Below are positions 1-5,641 of a stretch of DNA of 8,675 nucleotides, in pieces. The stretch is taken from positions 1 through 8,675 of the forward strand of contig DIYV01000078.1 of the NCBI GenBank assembly GCA_002429165.1, written 5' to 3'. The position numbers and the translations under genes were made by a program. Every line of letters begins with the position of its first letter. Position 1 is the stretch's first letter. The notes beneath the pieces are model-generated. The model was not told where the DNA came from and did not search any database. It was given only the letters and a program-made list of their open reading frames with translations. This DNA comes from Gallionella sp. UBA6045. GTDB lineage: Bacteria; Pseudomonadota; Gammaproteobacteria; Burkholderiales; Gallionellaceae.

Positions 1-2
1 TC

Positions 3-407
3 GGTGCCACGCTGGGCGCTGCCACGGCTGCGCCGAACCGGCGTGTCATTTTGTTTGTGGGGGATGGTGCTTTTCAAGTGACCTGCCAGGACCTCTCGAC
101 CATGATCCGCTACGGCCACAAACCCATCATTTTCCTGCTCAACAATGACGGCTACACCATCGAGCGGGTGATCGTCGATCGTCCCTACAACGACATTCAA
201 CCGTGGCGCTATCACAAGCTGGTGGAAGTGTTCGGCGGCGGGCTGGGGCTTGATGTTCACACTGAAGGTGAACTTGAAGATGCACTGGATAAAGCCGCCA
301 CGGCGGACAGTCTGGTATTCATTGAAATTCACACCGGTCGTCTGGATTGTCCCGAGGCGCTGCGCATTGCGGGCCGGTCGATGGCCAAGATAAATCAGCT
401 CGCCTAA
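3..407 (+). CDS. Thiamine-diphosphate 2-keto acid decarboxylase (pyruvate/indolepyruvate decarboxylase family), C-terminal part
   Basis: This is the C-terminal end of a decarboxylase that converts a 2-keto acid, probably pyruvate, to an aldehyde and CO2 using thiamine diphosphate and Mg2+ in the cytoplasm. The gene runs off the left edge; the frame is open from base 3, so about 134 codons remain. The ThDP/Mg-binding motif is visible: GDG at 60-68, then Asn-Asn at 141-146 within NNDGYTIE, whose final Glu is a catalytic residue in pyruvate decarboxylases. The following PYNDIQPW and the late RLDCPEAL block resemble pyruvate decarboxylase more than indolepyruvate decarboxylase (my comparison from memory). 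The protein ends normally in INQLA with TAA at 405-407, and this stop lies inside the target duplication of the adjacent insertion. The next gene downstream was probably an alcohol dehydrogenase, supporting an acetaldehyde/ethanol role. Family is secure; exact substrate is not. Confidence 0.9.
   Translation, partial: GATLGAATAAPNRRVILFVGDGAFQVTCQDLSTMIRYGHKPIIFLLNNDGYTIERVIVDRPYNDIQPWRYHKLVEVFGGGLGLDVHTEGELEDALDKAATADSLVFIEIHTGRLDCPEALRIAGRSMAKINQLA
404..407. repeat. Target-site duplication CTAA, left copy
   Basis: CTAA immediately before the left inverted repeat matches CTAA at 658-661 immediately after the right one. Bases 405-407 of this copy are the TAA stop codon of the decarboxylase, so the insertion left the protein end unchanged. 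CTAA fits the YTAR target preference known for IS5-subgroup elements. Confidence 0.85.
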
Positions 408-427
408 GGAAGGTCTGATTAAGTCCG
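408..427 (+). repeat. Left terminal inverted repeat of the MITE
   Basis: The sequence GGAAGGTCTGATTAAGTCCG is the exact reverse complement of 638-657. It is the left end of the 250-bp insertion and starts directly after the decarboxylase stop codon. Such ends are the transposase recognition sites in IS5-type elements. Confidence 0.93.
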
Positions 428-637
428 AAAACTATGCTTCGATACATTTCCCGTTCGTCCTGATAACAAGCGACTTGGCTGTTGTTGTTTGGCAGCCTAG
501 TCGAATGGCTATAACCAATGACTTGCCCAGCGTCTTGTGCTGGGTTAGTCAGATGGCTAGTAGTCTTATCAGTAGTTCCACCAGTGCCGCGCTTGCGCGG
601 TGTATCGAGGGTGCGAACGGAAAATACTCACTACGAA

Positions 638-657
638 CGGACTTAATCAGACCTTCC
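638..657 (-). repeat. Right terminal inverted repeat of the MITE
   Basis: All 20 bases are the reverse complement of 408-427. The identity stops at base 637 on the inside and at 658 on the outside, where the duplicated CTAA begins, so both boundaries of the element are fixed by the sequence itself. Confidence 0.93.
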
Positions 658-661
658 CTAA
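658..661. repeat. Target-site duplication CTAA, right copy
   Basis: This is the second copy of the 4-bp target, directly after the right inverted repeat. Removing 408-661 restores one CTAA and places the decarboxylase stop 28 nt before the ATG at 690. Confidence 0.85.
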
Positions 662-689
662 ATCAGTCCCCTTAACAAGAGGAAAAATA

Positions 690-794
690 ATGACCGATTC
701 TGCCGATGACAAAAACAATATCACCACAATAAAGGCGCTCGTCTTCCACGGGCCGAACAAACTGGCGCTGGAAGGCAGGCCCAGGCCAAATCCC
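690..794 (+). pseudogene. N-terminal remnant of a zinc-type alcohol dehydrogenase gene
   Basis: The ATG at 690 has a purine-rich AAGAGG about 7 nt upstream and opens a frame whose residues 15-33 ([19 protein letters not shown]) match the usual N-terminus of medium-chain zinc-dependent alcohol dehydrogenases, in which KAL-V-HGP is typical. A short non-conserved leader of about 14 residues precedes it. Only about 35 codons survive of an expected ~340; the zinc ligands and the Rossmann NAD-binding domain are absent. Around 795 the reading frame passes without interruption into a phosphoglycerate mutase C-terminus, so this is the 5' half of a deletion-fusion. A dehydrogenase next to a keto-acid decarboxylase would complete pyruvate to ethanol, but this copy cannot act. 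The family match rests on a short stretch and is less certain than the mutase part. Confidence 0.65.
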
Positions 795-1162
795 CGGCAC
801 GATGCGCGTTACAGTGCGCTCAGCCAGAATGAGATACCCGGCACGGAATGTTTGAAGGATACTATGGAGCGCTTCCTGCCATGTTGGCAAGATCACATCA
901 TGCCGGCGGTTCGTTCCGGGAAGCGCGTGTTGATCGTGGCACATGGCAACAGCCTGCGTGCGCAGGTCAAGTATCTGGATGGCGTCTCGGATGCCGATAT
1001 TGTCGGGATGAATATTCCTACCGGCATCCCGTGTATGAACTGGATGTGGATATGAAACCGATCCGTCATTATTATCCAGGGAATGCCGAACGAGTGCGAA
1101 AGGCGATGCAGGCCAGTGCCAATCACGTATCACTGAAGAATCAGATGGAGGCGAGAGCATGA
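795..1162 (+). pseudogene. gpmA: C-terminal remnant of 2,3-bisphosphoglycerate-dependent phosphoglycerate mutase, frameshifted
   Basis: The family interconverts 3- and 2-phosphoglycerate in glycolysis. Here only roughly its second half is left: [41 protein letters not shown] (with the second catalytic His of the family) and NIPTGIP, all in the frame of the ATG at 690. After ATC at 1026-1028 the homology continues in another frame as [18 protein letters not shown], starting at GTG 1031-1033. One base is therefore missing, or four if the usual Leu of GIPLVYE is counted. The first frame terminates at 1053-1055; the homologous frame ends with TGA at 1160-1162. The N-terminal RHG motif with the phospho-accepting His is missing, so the product cannot be a working mutase. 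The TGA overlaps the ATG of the phosphorylase gene, suggesting the original gene was translationally coupled to it. Confidence 0.88.
1147..1151 (+). promoter_or_regulatory. Ribosome-binding site of the glucan phosphorylase gene, inside the gpmA remnant
   Basis: GGAGG lies 7 nt before the ATG at 1159, an ideal Shine-Dalgarno position. It lies within the last codons of the mutase remnant, so the distal end of that pseudogene still has a regulatory function even though its coding role is lost. Confidence 0.75.
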
Positions 1163-3705
1163 GCGAACAAACACGAACAAGCCACCCGCTATACGACCTG
1201 CTGCCCACAGATGTCGCGGGGTTCGAATCGCTGGTCGATCTGGCCCTGGATATGCGCTGGTCCTGGAGTCATGCCACCGACGAAGTGTGGCGGCAACTGG
1301 ATCCGGTGCTGTGGGATCTGACCCATCACCCGTGCGATGTGTTGCAAACGGTCTCGCGCTACAAGATCCGGGACGCACTCGCCGATCCGGCATTCCGCAA
1401 GAAGATAGACGACCTGCTGCTGTCCAAAAAGCAGGCGGAGGATGCTCCCGCGTGGTTTCAGCAGGCCCACCCTCAATCTCCGCTGAGCTGTGTCGCGTAT
1501 TTCTGCATGGAATACATGTTGAGCGAAGCGTTGCCCATATACTCCGGCGGGCTGGGCAATGTAGCCGGAGATCAGCTCAAGGCTGCCAGCGATCTGGGCG
1601 TGCCGGTGATCGGCGTGGGGCTGCTCTACCAGCAAGGCTATTTTCGCCAGGTGATCGACAAGGATGGCGCACAGCAGGCGCTTTATCCGTATAACGACCC
1701 GGGCCAATTGCCGATCACACCGTTGCGCAAACCGGATGGGGAGTGGCTGCGGTTGGAGATCGCCTTGCCCGGTTATTCGGTCTGGCTGCGCGCCTGGCAG
1801 GTTCAGGTCGGGCGTGTGAAGCTGTACCTGCTGGACAGCAATGACGCCGCGAATTATCCCGCTCATCGCGGCATAACCAGCGAGCTGTATGGGGGCGGGC
1901 CGGAGTTGCGCCTCAAACAGGAAATGCTGCTCGGGATCGGCGGATGGCGGCTGCTTGCGGTGCTCGGCATCAAGCCGGAAGTCTGCCACTTGAATGAAGG
2001 ACATGCGGCGTTCGTGGTGCTGGAACGCGCGCGCAGTTTCATGGAGGTAACCGGGCAGACCTTCGAAGCCGCGCTGGCCGTGACCCGTGCAGGCAATCTG
2101 TTTACCACACACACAGCAGTGGCTGCCGGCTTCGATCGTTTCGCTCCGGCGCTCGTCGAGCAATATCTCAGTAGATATGCCGAGCAGAAACTCGGGATAT
2201 CACTTCACGATTTGCTGGCGCTGGGTCGCCAGAACCCGAATGACGCGTTGGAGCCTTTCAATATGGCCTATCTGGCGATACGCGGCAGCGGTGCGGTGAA
2301 TGGCGTGAGCCGCTTGCATGGCAGGGTGAGCCGGCACCTGTTCGAGCCGCTTTTTCCTCACTGGCCCACAGAAGAAATACCGGTCGGACATGTGACCAAC
2401 GGTGTCCATATGCCGACCTGGGATTCCGCAGAAGCGGACGATCTTTGGACGGAAGCATGCGGCAAGGATCGCTGGCTGGGCAAAGCAGAGACTCTGGCAC
2501 AGGACATACGAAAAGTCTCCGATGCAAGGCTTTGGCAATTTCGCACCGCCTCCAGAACGGTGCTGGTCGATTACGCCAGCGAAAGATTGTCCAGACAACT
2601 GGCCGCGTCAGGTGCGTCGTCCGAGGCGATTGAAGCTGCAAAGTACATGTTTGACCCAAACCTATTGACGCTGGGTTTCGCACGCCGTTTTGCCAGCTAC
2701 AAAAGACCTAACCTGCTGCTGCACGACCCGGAGCGACTGCTGCGTCTGCTGACCAATCCGCAGCGCCCGGTGCAGCTCATCATGGCTGGCAAAGCTCATC
2801 CCGCCGATCTGGCAGGCCAGGCACTGATCCAGCAATGGATACATTTCATCGATCGACCCGAGGCACGCCCACATGTCATTTTCCTCAGCGACTACAACAT
2901 GCTCTTGAGCGAGTACCTTGTGCAGGGGGTGGATGTCTGGATCAATACGCCGCGGCGCCCCTGGGAAGCGTGTGGAACCAGCGGCATGAAGGTGCTGGTC
3001 AACGGCGGCATCAACCTGTCTGAACTGGATGGCTGGTGGGCAGAAGCGTATACGCCGGAAGTTGGCTGGGCACTGGGTGACCGACAGGAACACGGCGATG
3101 ATCCCGCATGGGACTCTCGTGATGCCGAGGCACTTTATGACTTGCTTGAACACGAGGTGATCCCGGAATTCTATATGCGCGACGAACAAGGAATCCCCAC
3201 TGCCTGGGTGAATCGGATGCGGGAAAGCATGGCGCAATTGACGCCGCGTTTTTCCACTAACCGCGCGGTGTGCGAATACACCGAGCAACACTACCTGCCT
3301 GCCGCCTCGGCCTATCTTGCGCGTGCAGCCGATAAAGGCAGGTTCGGCGTGGATATGATCAACTGGAGTCACGATATTGAACAAAAATGGAAAGCACTGC
3401 GCTTCGGCGAAGTGAAGGTTGAAACCGATGGCGAGCAGCATGTATTCGAGGTTCAAATGTATCTCGATGACCTCGACCCGGAGGCGGTGCTGGTTGAGCT
3501 TTACGCCAATGGCATTAAGGATGTTGCACCTGAACGTGTGGAAATGAAGCGTGTGCGGCAACTGGTGGGTGCAATAAACGGCTACGCCTATCGCGCCGAG
3601 GTGCCTGCAACACGCCCCGCATCGGACTATACGGCACGCCTCATTCCACACCGCAATGACGTTGCAGTTCCTCTGGAAGCCGCACATATTCTATGGCAAC
3701 GATGA
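1159..3705 (+). CDS. glgP: Alpha-glucan (glycogen/maltodextrin) phosphorylase, GT35
   Basis: This cytoplasmic PLP enzyme phosphorolyses alpha-1,4-glucan ends to glucose-1-phosphate. The 848-residue product starts with a DUF3417-like segment (about residues 10-65, LALDMRWSWSH), marking the bacterial/archaeal alpha-glucan phosphorylase subfamily rather than the E. coli MalP/GlgP type. The catalytic core follows: YFCMEYMLSEALPIYSGGLG from Y114 with the Gly-rich loop at 130-133, HLNEGHAAF with H282, FTTHTAVAAGFDRF from F315, FARRFASYKRP from F507, IMAGKAHP from I541, and EACGTSGMK with K611 as the expected PLP Schiff-base lysine. All key blocks are present in one frame, so it should be active. 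The ATG at 1159 overlaps the preceding TGA (ATGA) and has GGAGG 7 nt upstream. With the downstream debranching enzyme it forms a glycogen-degradation pair. A 118-nt gap separates it from the next gene. Confidence 0.96.
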   Translation: MSEQTRTSHPLYDLLPTDVAGFESLVDLALDMRWSWSHATDEVWRQLDPVLWDLTHHPCDVLQTVSRYKIRDALADPAFRKKIDDLLLSKKQAEDAPAWFQQAHPQSPLSCVAYFCMEYMLSEALPIYSGGLGNVAGDQLKAASDLGVPVIGVGLLYQQGYFRQVIDKDGAQQALYPYNDPGQLPITPLRKPDGEWLRLEIALPGYSVWLRAWQVQVGRVKLYLLDSNDAANYPAHRGITSELYGGGPELRLKQEMLLGIGGWRLLAVLGIKPEVCHLNEGHAAFVVLERARSFMEVTGQTFEAALAVTRAGNLFTTHTAVAAGFDRFAPALVEQYLSRYAEQKLGISLHDLLALGRQNPNDALEPFNMAYLAIRGSGAVNGVSRLHGRVSRHLFEPLFPHWPTEEIPVGHVTNGVHMPTWDSAEADDLWTEACGKDRWLGKAETLAQDIRKVSDARLWQFRTASRTVLVDYASERLSRQLAASGASSEAIEAAKYMFDPNLLTLGFARRFASYKRPNLLLHDPERLLRLLTNPQRPVQLIMAGKAHPADLAGQALIQQWIHFIDRPEARPHVIFLSDYNMLLSEYLVQGVDVWINTPRRPWEACGTSGMKVLVNGGINLSELDGWWAEAYTPEVGWALGDRQEHGDDPAWDSRDAEALYDLLEHEVIPEFYMRDEQGIPTAWVNRMRESMAQLTPRFSTNRAVCEYTEQHYLPAASAYLARAADKGRFGVDMINWSHDIEQKWKALRFGEVKVETDGEQHVFEVQMYLDDLDPEAVLVELYANGIKDVAPERVEMKRVRQLVGAINGYAYRAEVPATRPASDYTARLIPHRNDVAVPLEAAHILWQR

Positions 3706-3809
3706 TTCAATTGTGACCTGAATTCTATTGCCTGATTGTGTGCGTTGGTGCGGCACCGCACAGAAATAGCCCGTGATGACGTGTAGTTTCGAAAACTGCA
3801 ACCAAACAC

Positions 3810-3815
3810 AAGGGG
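3810..3815 (+). promoter_or_regulatory. Ribosome-binding site deciding the slipin start
   Basis: AAGGGG ends 8 nt before the ATG at 3824. The frame is open further upstream to an ATG at 3773, but that start has no comparable site and would add 17 polar, non-family residues before the first membrane segment. I therefore place the start at 3824. Confidence 0.7.
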
Positions 3816-3823
3816 CAATACAC

Positions 3824-4708
3824 ATGAATCCAATCACATCATTTCTGGTCTTCGTTCTTATCCTCGCGGGCCTTGCCGTCGGCAACTGGGTGAGTCACTA
3901 TCTGGCACTGGCGTTCTTCGTCGTCGCAGTGATTGTCGCGATGTCATTGAAGATGGCCAATACCTGGCAGAAGTTTGTCATCCTGAGGATGGGCAAACTG
4001 CAAAGCGTCAAGGGACCCGGCATGTTCATCATTATTCCGGTCATCGACAACGTGATTGCCGTGATCGACGAGCGCATACAGACCACGGGCTTCAATGCCG
4101 AACAGGCACTGACCAGGGACACGGTTCCAGTCAATGTCGATGCGATCATTTTCTGGCATGTGCATGACGCAGAAAAAGCTGCGTTGGCCATTACCAATTA
4201 TCGCGCAGCCATCGACCAGGTTGCGCAAACCTCGCTGCGCGAGATGATTGGGTCTTCGATGCTGGCCGCATTGTTGTCCGATCGCAAGGATGCCGACGAG
4301 CAGCTGAAAAACGATATCGGCGCAAAGACTGCTCCCTGGGGCATAACAGTGGGTTCGGTGGAGATTCGCGACGTCGCGCTCCCTGAAGCATTGCAGGATG
4401 CCATGTCTCGCCAGGCCCAGGCCGAGCGCGAGAAGCAGGCACGGGTAATACTCGGGTCAGCCGAAGCCGCGATCGCGGGTAGGTTTGTCGAAGCCGCCGA
4501 AATTTATGCCGGTCATCCCGCCGCGCTCCAACTCAGAGCCATGAACATTATTTACGAGACCACCAAGGAACGGGGAGCCACGATCCTGATTCCGAGTTCG
4601 ATGGTCGATAGTCTGAATCCCCCGGTAACGAGTCTGGCGCTTTCGCTCGCCACTAAAGAAATGCCTGGTCCAGAGGGTGTTCCACATCAGGTTGCAGCAG
4701 CAGGATAA
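3824..4708 (+). CDS. Slipin / stomatin-like SPFH-domain membrane protein
   Basis: The 294-residue product belongs to the stomatin/prohibitin (SPFH) superfamily: membrane-anchored proteins that oligomerise and organise membrane microdomains, often supporting proteases or stress functions. Two hydrophobic stretches (about residues 4-20 and 26-42) form the N-terminal anchor. The SPFH domain follows: LRMGKLQSVKGPGMFIIIPVID at about 54-75, a dyad of beta-rich repeats, and VGSVEIRDVALPEALQDAMSRQAQAEREKQARVI, the typical slipin junction into the C-terminal coiled coil (about 185-225). The closing ATILIPSSMVDSL block is also slipin-like. The usual partner of prokaryotic stomatins, the NfeD-type protein, is absent here; instead an HdeD-like gene begins 12 nt after the stop, implying a two-gene operon. 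The start at 3824 is preferred over 3773 because of the AAGGGG site. The biochemical role is not defined by sequence. Confidence 0.9.
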   Translation: MNPITSFLVFVLILAGLAVGNWVSHYLALAFFVVAVIVAMSLKMANTWQKFVILRMGKLQSVKGPGMFIIIPVIDNVIAVIDERIQTTGFNAEQALTRDTVPVNVDAIIFWHVHDAEKAALAITNYRAAIDQVAQTSLREMIGSSMLAALLSDRKDADEQLKNDIGAKTAPWGITVGSVEIRDVALPEALQDAMSRQAQAEREKQARVILGSAEAAIAGRFVEAAEIYAGHPAALQLRAMNIIYETTKERGATILIPSSMVDSLNPPVTSLALSLATKEMPGPEGVPHQVAAAG

Positions 4709-4720
4709 TCCAGGAGAAAA

Positions 4721-5272
4721 ATGATGAACATTTTACCCATTGATAAAAAAGTCCTCGATAAATTCGGGCCATATACCTTGATCACCGGGATCCTGCTGAT
4801 CGTGCTGGGAACGGCAGGTATTCTACTGCCGGGTGTGATGTCCCTGAGCACCGCGCTCTTTGTCGGCTGGCTGATGCTCATCGGCGGCATTTTGTGGGCC
4901 GTTCACACCTATAAATATAGCCCGAACAACATCATGGACTGGCTCAAACCTGCCCTGCTGTTCATCATCGGCGGCCTGATGCTGTTCTATCCTGTATTAG
5001 GTGTGGAAGCGGTGGGACTGTTAATGGCCGTTTATCTGTTGTTGGATGCGATGCACAGCTTCGCCCTCGCGCAGTCGATTTATCCTGCCAAGGGCTGGGG
5101 CTGGATGACCTTCAACGGCGTTGTCTCTGTTCTGTTGGCCACACTGTTTCTGATCGGATGGTCAGCGACTTCCCTGTGGCTGGTGGGTCTTTATGTCGGG
5201 ATCAGCCTGTTGCTTGATGGCTGGGCGCTGGTTGCTATCGGCTGGATATTACGCAAAGACAAGCCATCTTGA
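4721..5272 (+). CDS. HdeD-family (DUF308) six-helix membrane protein
   Basis: The 183-residue protein is almost entirely hydrophobic, with six predicted membrane segments at about residues 18-38, 43-61, 75-92, 95-116, 129-147 and 152-176. They form three similar hairpins. The patterns GILLIVLGTAGILLPG and FVGWLMLIGG, and the repeated LLLD at 106-109 and 163-166, are characteristic of HdeD/DUF308 proteins. E. coli HdeD is linked to acid resistance; for most homologues the function is unknown, so a stress role here is only an inference. AGGAG at 4712-4716 serves either of two adjacent ATGs: 4721 (4-nt spacing) or 4724 (7-nt spacing, slightly more typical). The gene starts 12 nt after the slipin stop, so the two are probably co-transcribed. 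It ends in a positively charged RKDKPS tail, followed by the 369-nt gap before glgX. Confidence 0.88.
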   Translation: MMNILPIDKKVLDKFGPYTLITGILLIVLGTAGILLPGVMSLSTALFVGWLMLIGGILWAVHTYKYSPNNIMDWLKPALLFIIGGLMLFYPVLGVEAVGLLMAVYLLLDAMHSFALAQSIYPAKGWGWMTFNGVVSVLLATLFLIGWSATSLWLVGLYVGISLLLDGWALVAIGWILRKDKPS

Positions 5273-5641
5273 ATCGTTGCTTCGACAATCCAGACACTGG
5301 CCGGCCGGCACAGCATCGTCAACTCCGTGCTCACCAGGATCGGCACCCTGGGGTGATAAACGGCTTACCACCGATTGCGCAGAAGTTTTTGAAATGATGG
5401 CGAGATAGAATCGACAGTGAGTGTCAACACTTTAATCTTTATGCAATTAACAGTACTGTGCCGGAGCGAGTGGAGATAAACGCGTGCGTTAACAGATGAT
5501 GGGATCAACAGATAGCTGCACCTGTCGCGCATGGATGCTGGCTGCCTTCACTATATGGTGCGACTCATATCGTACGGCCCCGGCATGGAGGTTCTCTACA
5601 AAGCAGCCCGAATTTTATGGTGGAGATAATTCAACACGAAC
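5273..5641 (+). other. 369-nt intergenic region upstream of glgX, no gene recognised
   Basis: I see no credible coding region here: frames on the + strand are short, without family resemblance or ribosome-binding sites. Visible structure is limited to a GGCCGGCC palindrome around 5299-5306, an imperfect hairpin (5332-5338 pairing with 5347-5355, two-base bulge) without a following T-run, and an interrupted palindrome at 5477-5492 (AACGC-GT-GCGTT core) that could be an operator. The region probably holds the glgX promoter and leader, because glgX is too far from the HdeD gene for simple operon spacing, but I cannot assign -35/-10 boxes with confidence. Confidence 0.5.
5620..5625 (+). promoter_or_regulatory. 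Possible distant Shine-Dalgarno of glgX
   Basis: GTGGAG is the only strong purine-rich site before the glgX ATG, but it ends 16 nt upstream instead of the usual 5-9. No alternative start is available upstream, because TAA at 5627-5629 closes the frame. Initiation may be weak, leaderless-like or helped by RNA structure. Confidence 0.4.

Larger units (their letters stand above)
408..657. mobile_element. 250-bp MITE-like insertion, probably derived from an IS5-family element
   Basis: The element begins and ends with a perfect 20-bp inverted repeat and is flanked on both sides by CTAA, giving the complete signature of a transposed unit of 250 bp. A 4-bp duplication of the YTAR type and ends starting GGAAGGT are known for the IS5 subgroup of the IS5 family, so I infer mobilisation in trans by such a transposase. 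It contains no credible transposase: the only sizeable open frame (475-675) crosses the right end, has no recognisable domain and lacks a ribosome-binding site. Inside the terminal repeats is a second inverted match (446-457 against 614-625, 11 of 12 bases). Two GC-rich hairpins also lie inside (526-544 and 587-600). It sits exactly between the decarboxylase and the dehydrogenase remnant. Confidence 0.85.

Noticed and set aside
475..675. 66-codon open frame inside and across the right end of the insertion
   Set aside because: It crosses the right inverted repeat, has no ribosome-binding site, no family resemblance, and is better explained by the MITE.
1189..2163. Long antisense open frame within glgP (and a similar one at 2662-3687)
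   Set aside because: They lie opposite a clearly conserved phosphorylase, show Cys/His/Arg/Gln-rich composition typical of shadow frames, and match no family I know.
3748..3761. GTGCGG-CA-CCGCAC hairpin between glgP and the slipin gene as a terminator
   Set aside because: The stem is short, the loop only 2 nt (or a 5-bp stem with 4-nt loop), and no T-run follows, so it does not support an intrinsic terminator.
3773..3823. Upstream ATG extending the slipin by 17 residues
   Set aside because: No ribosome-binding site precedes it and the added residues are polar and atypical; the ATG at 3824 has AAGGGG at good spacing.
5332..5355. Imperfect hairpin after the HdeD gene as a terminator
   Set aside because: It contains a two-base bulge and is followed by ATAAACGG rather than a T-tract; recorded only as structure in the intergenic entry.
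5389..5411. TTGAAA ... TAGAAT as a sigma-70 promoter for glgX
   Set aside because: The boxes are only 11 nt apart, far short of the usual 16-18, so this is not a supportable promoter.
5495..5510. Possible FNR-type box (ATCAA near GATGATGGG) upstream of glgX
   Set aside because: The left half does not match TTGAT at the required 4-nt spacing.
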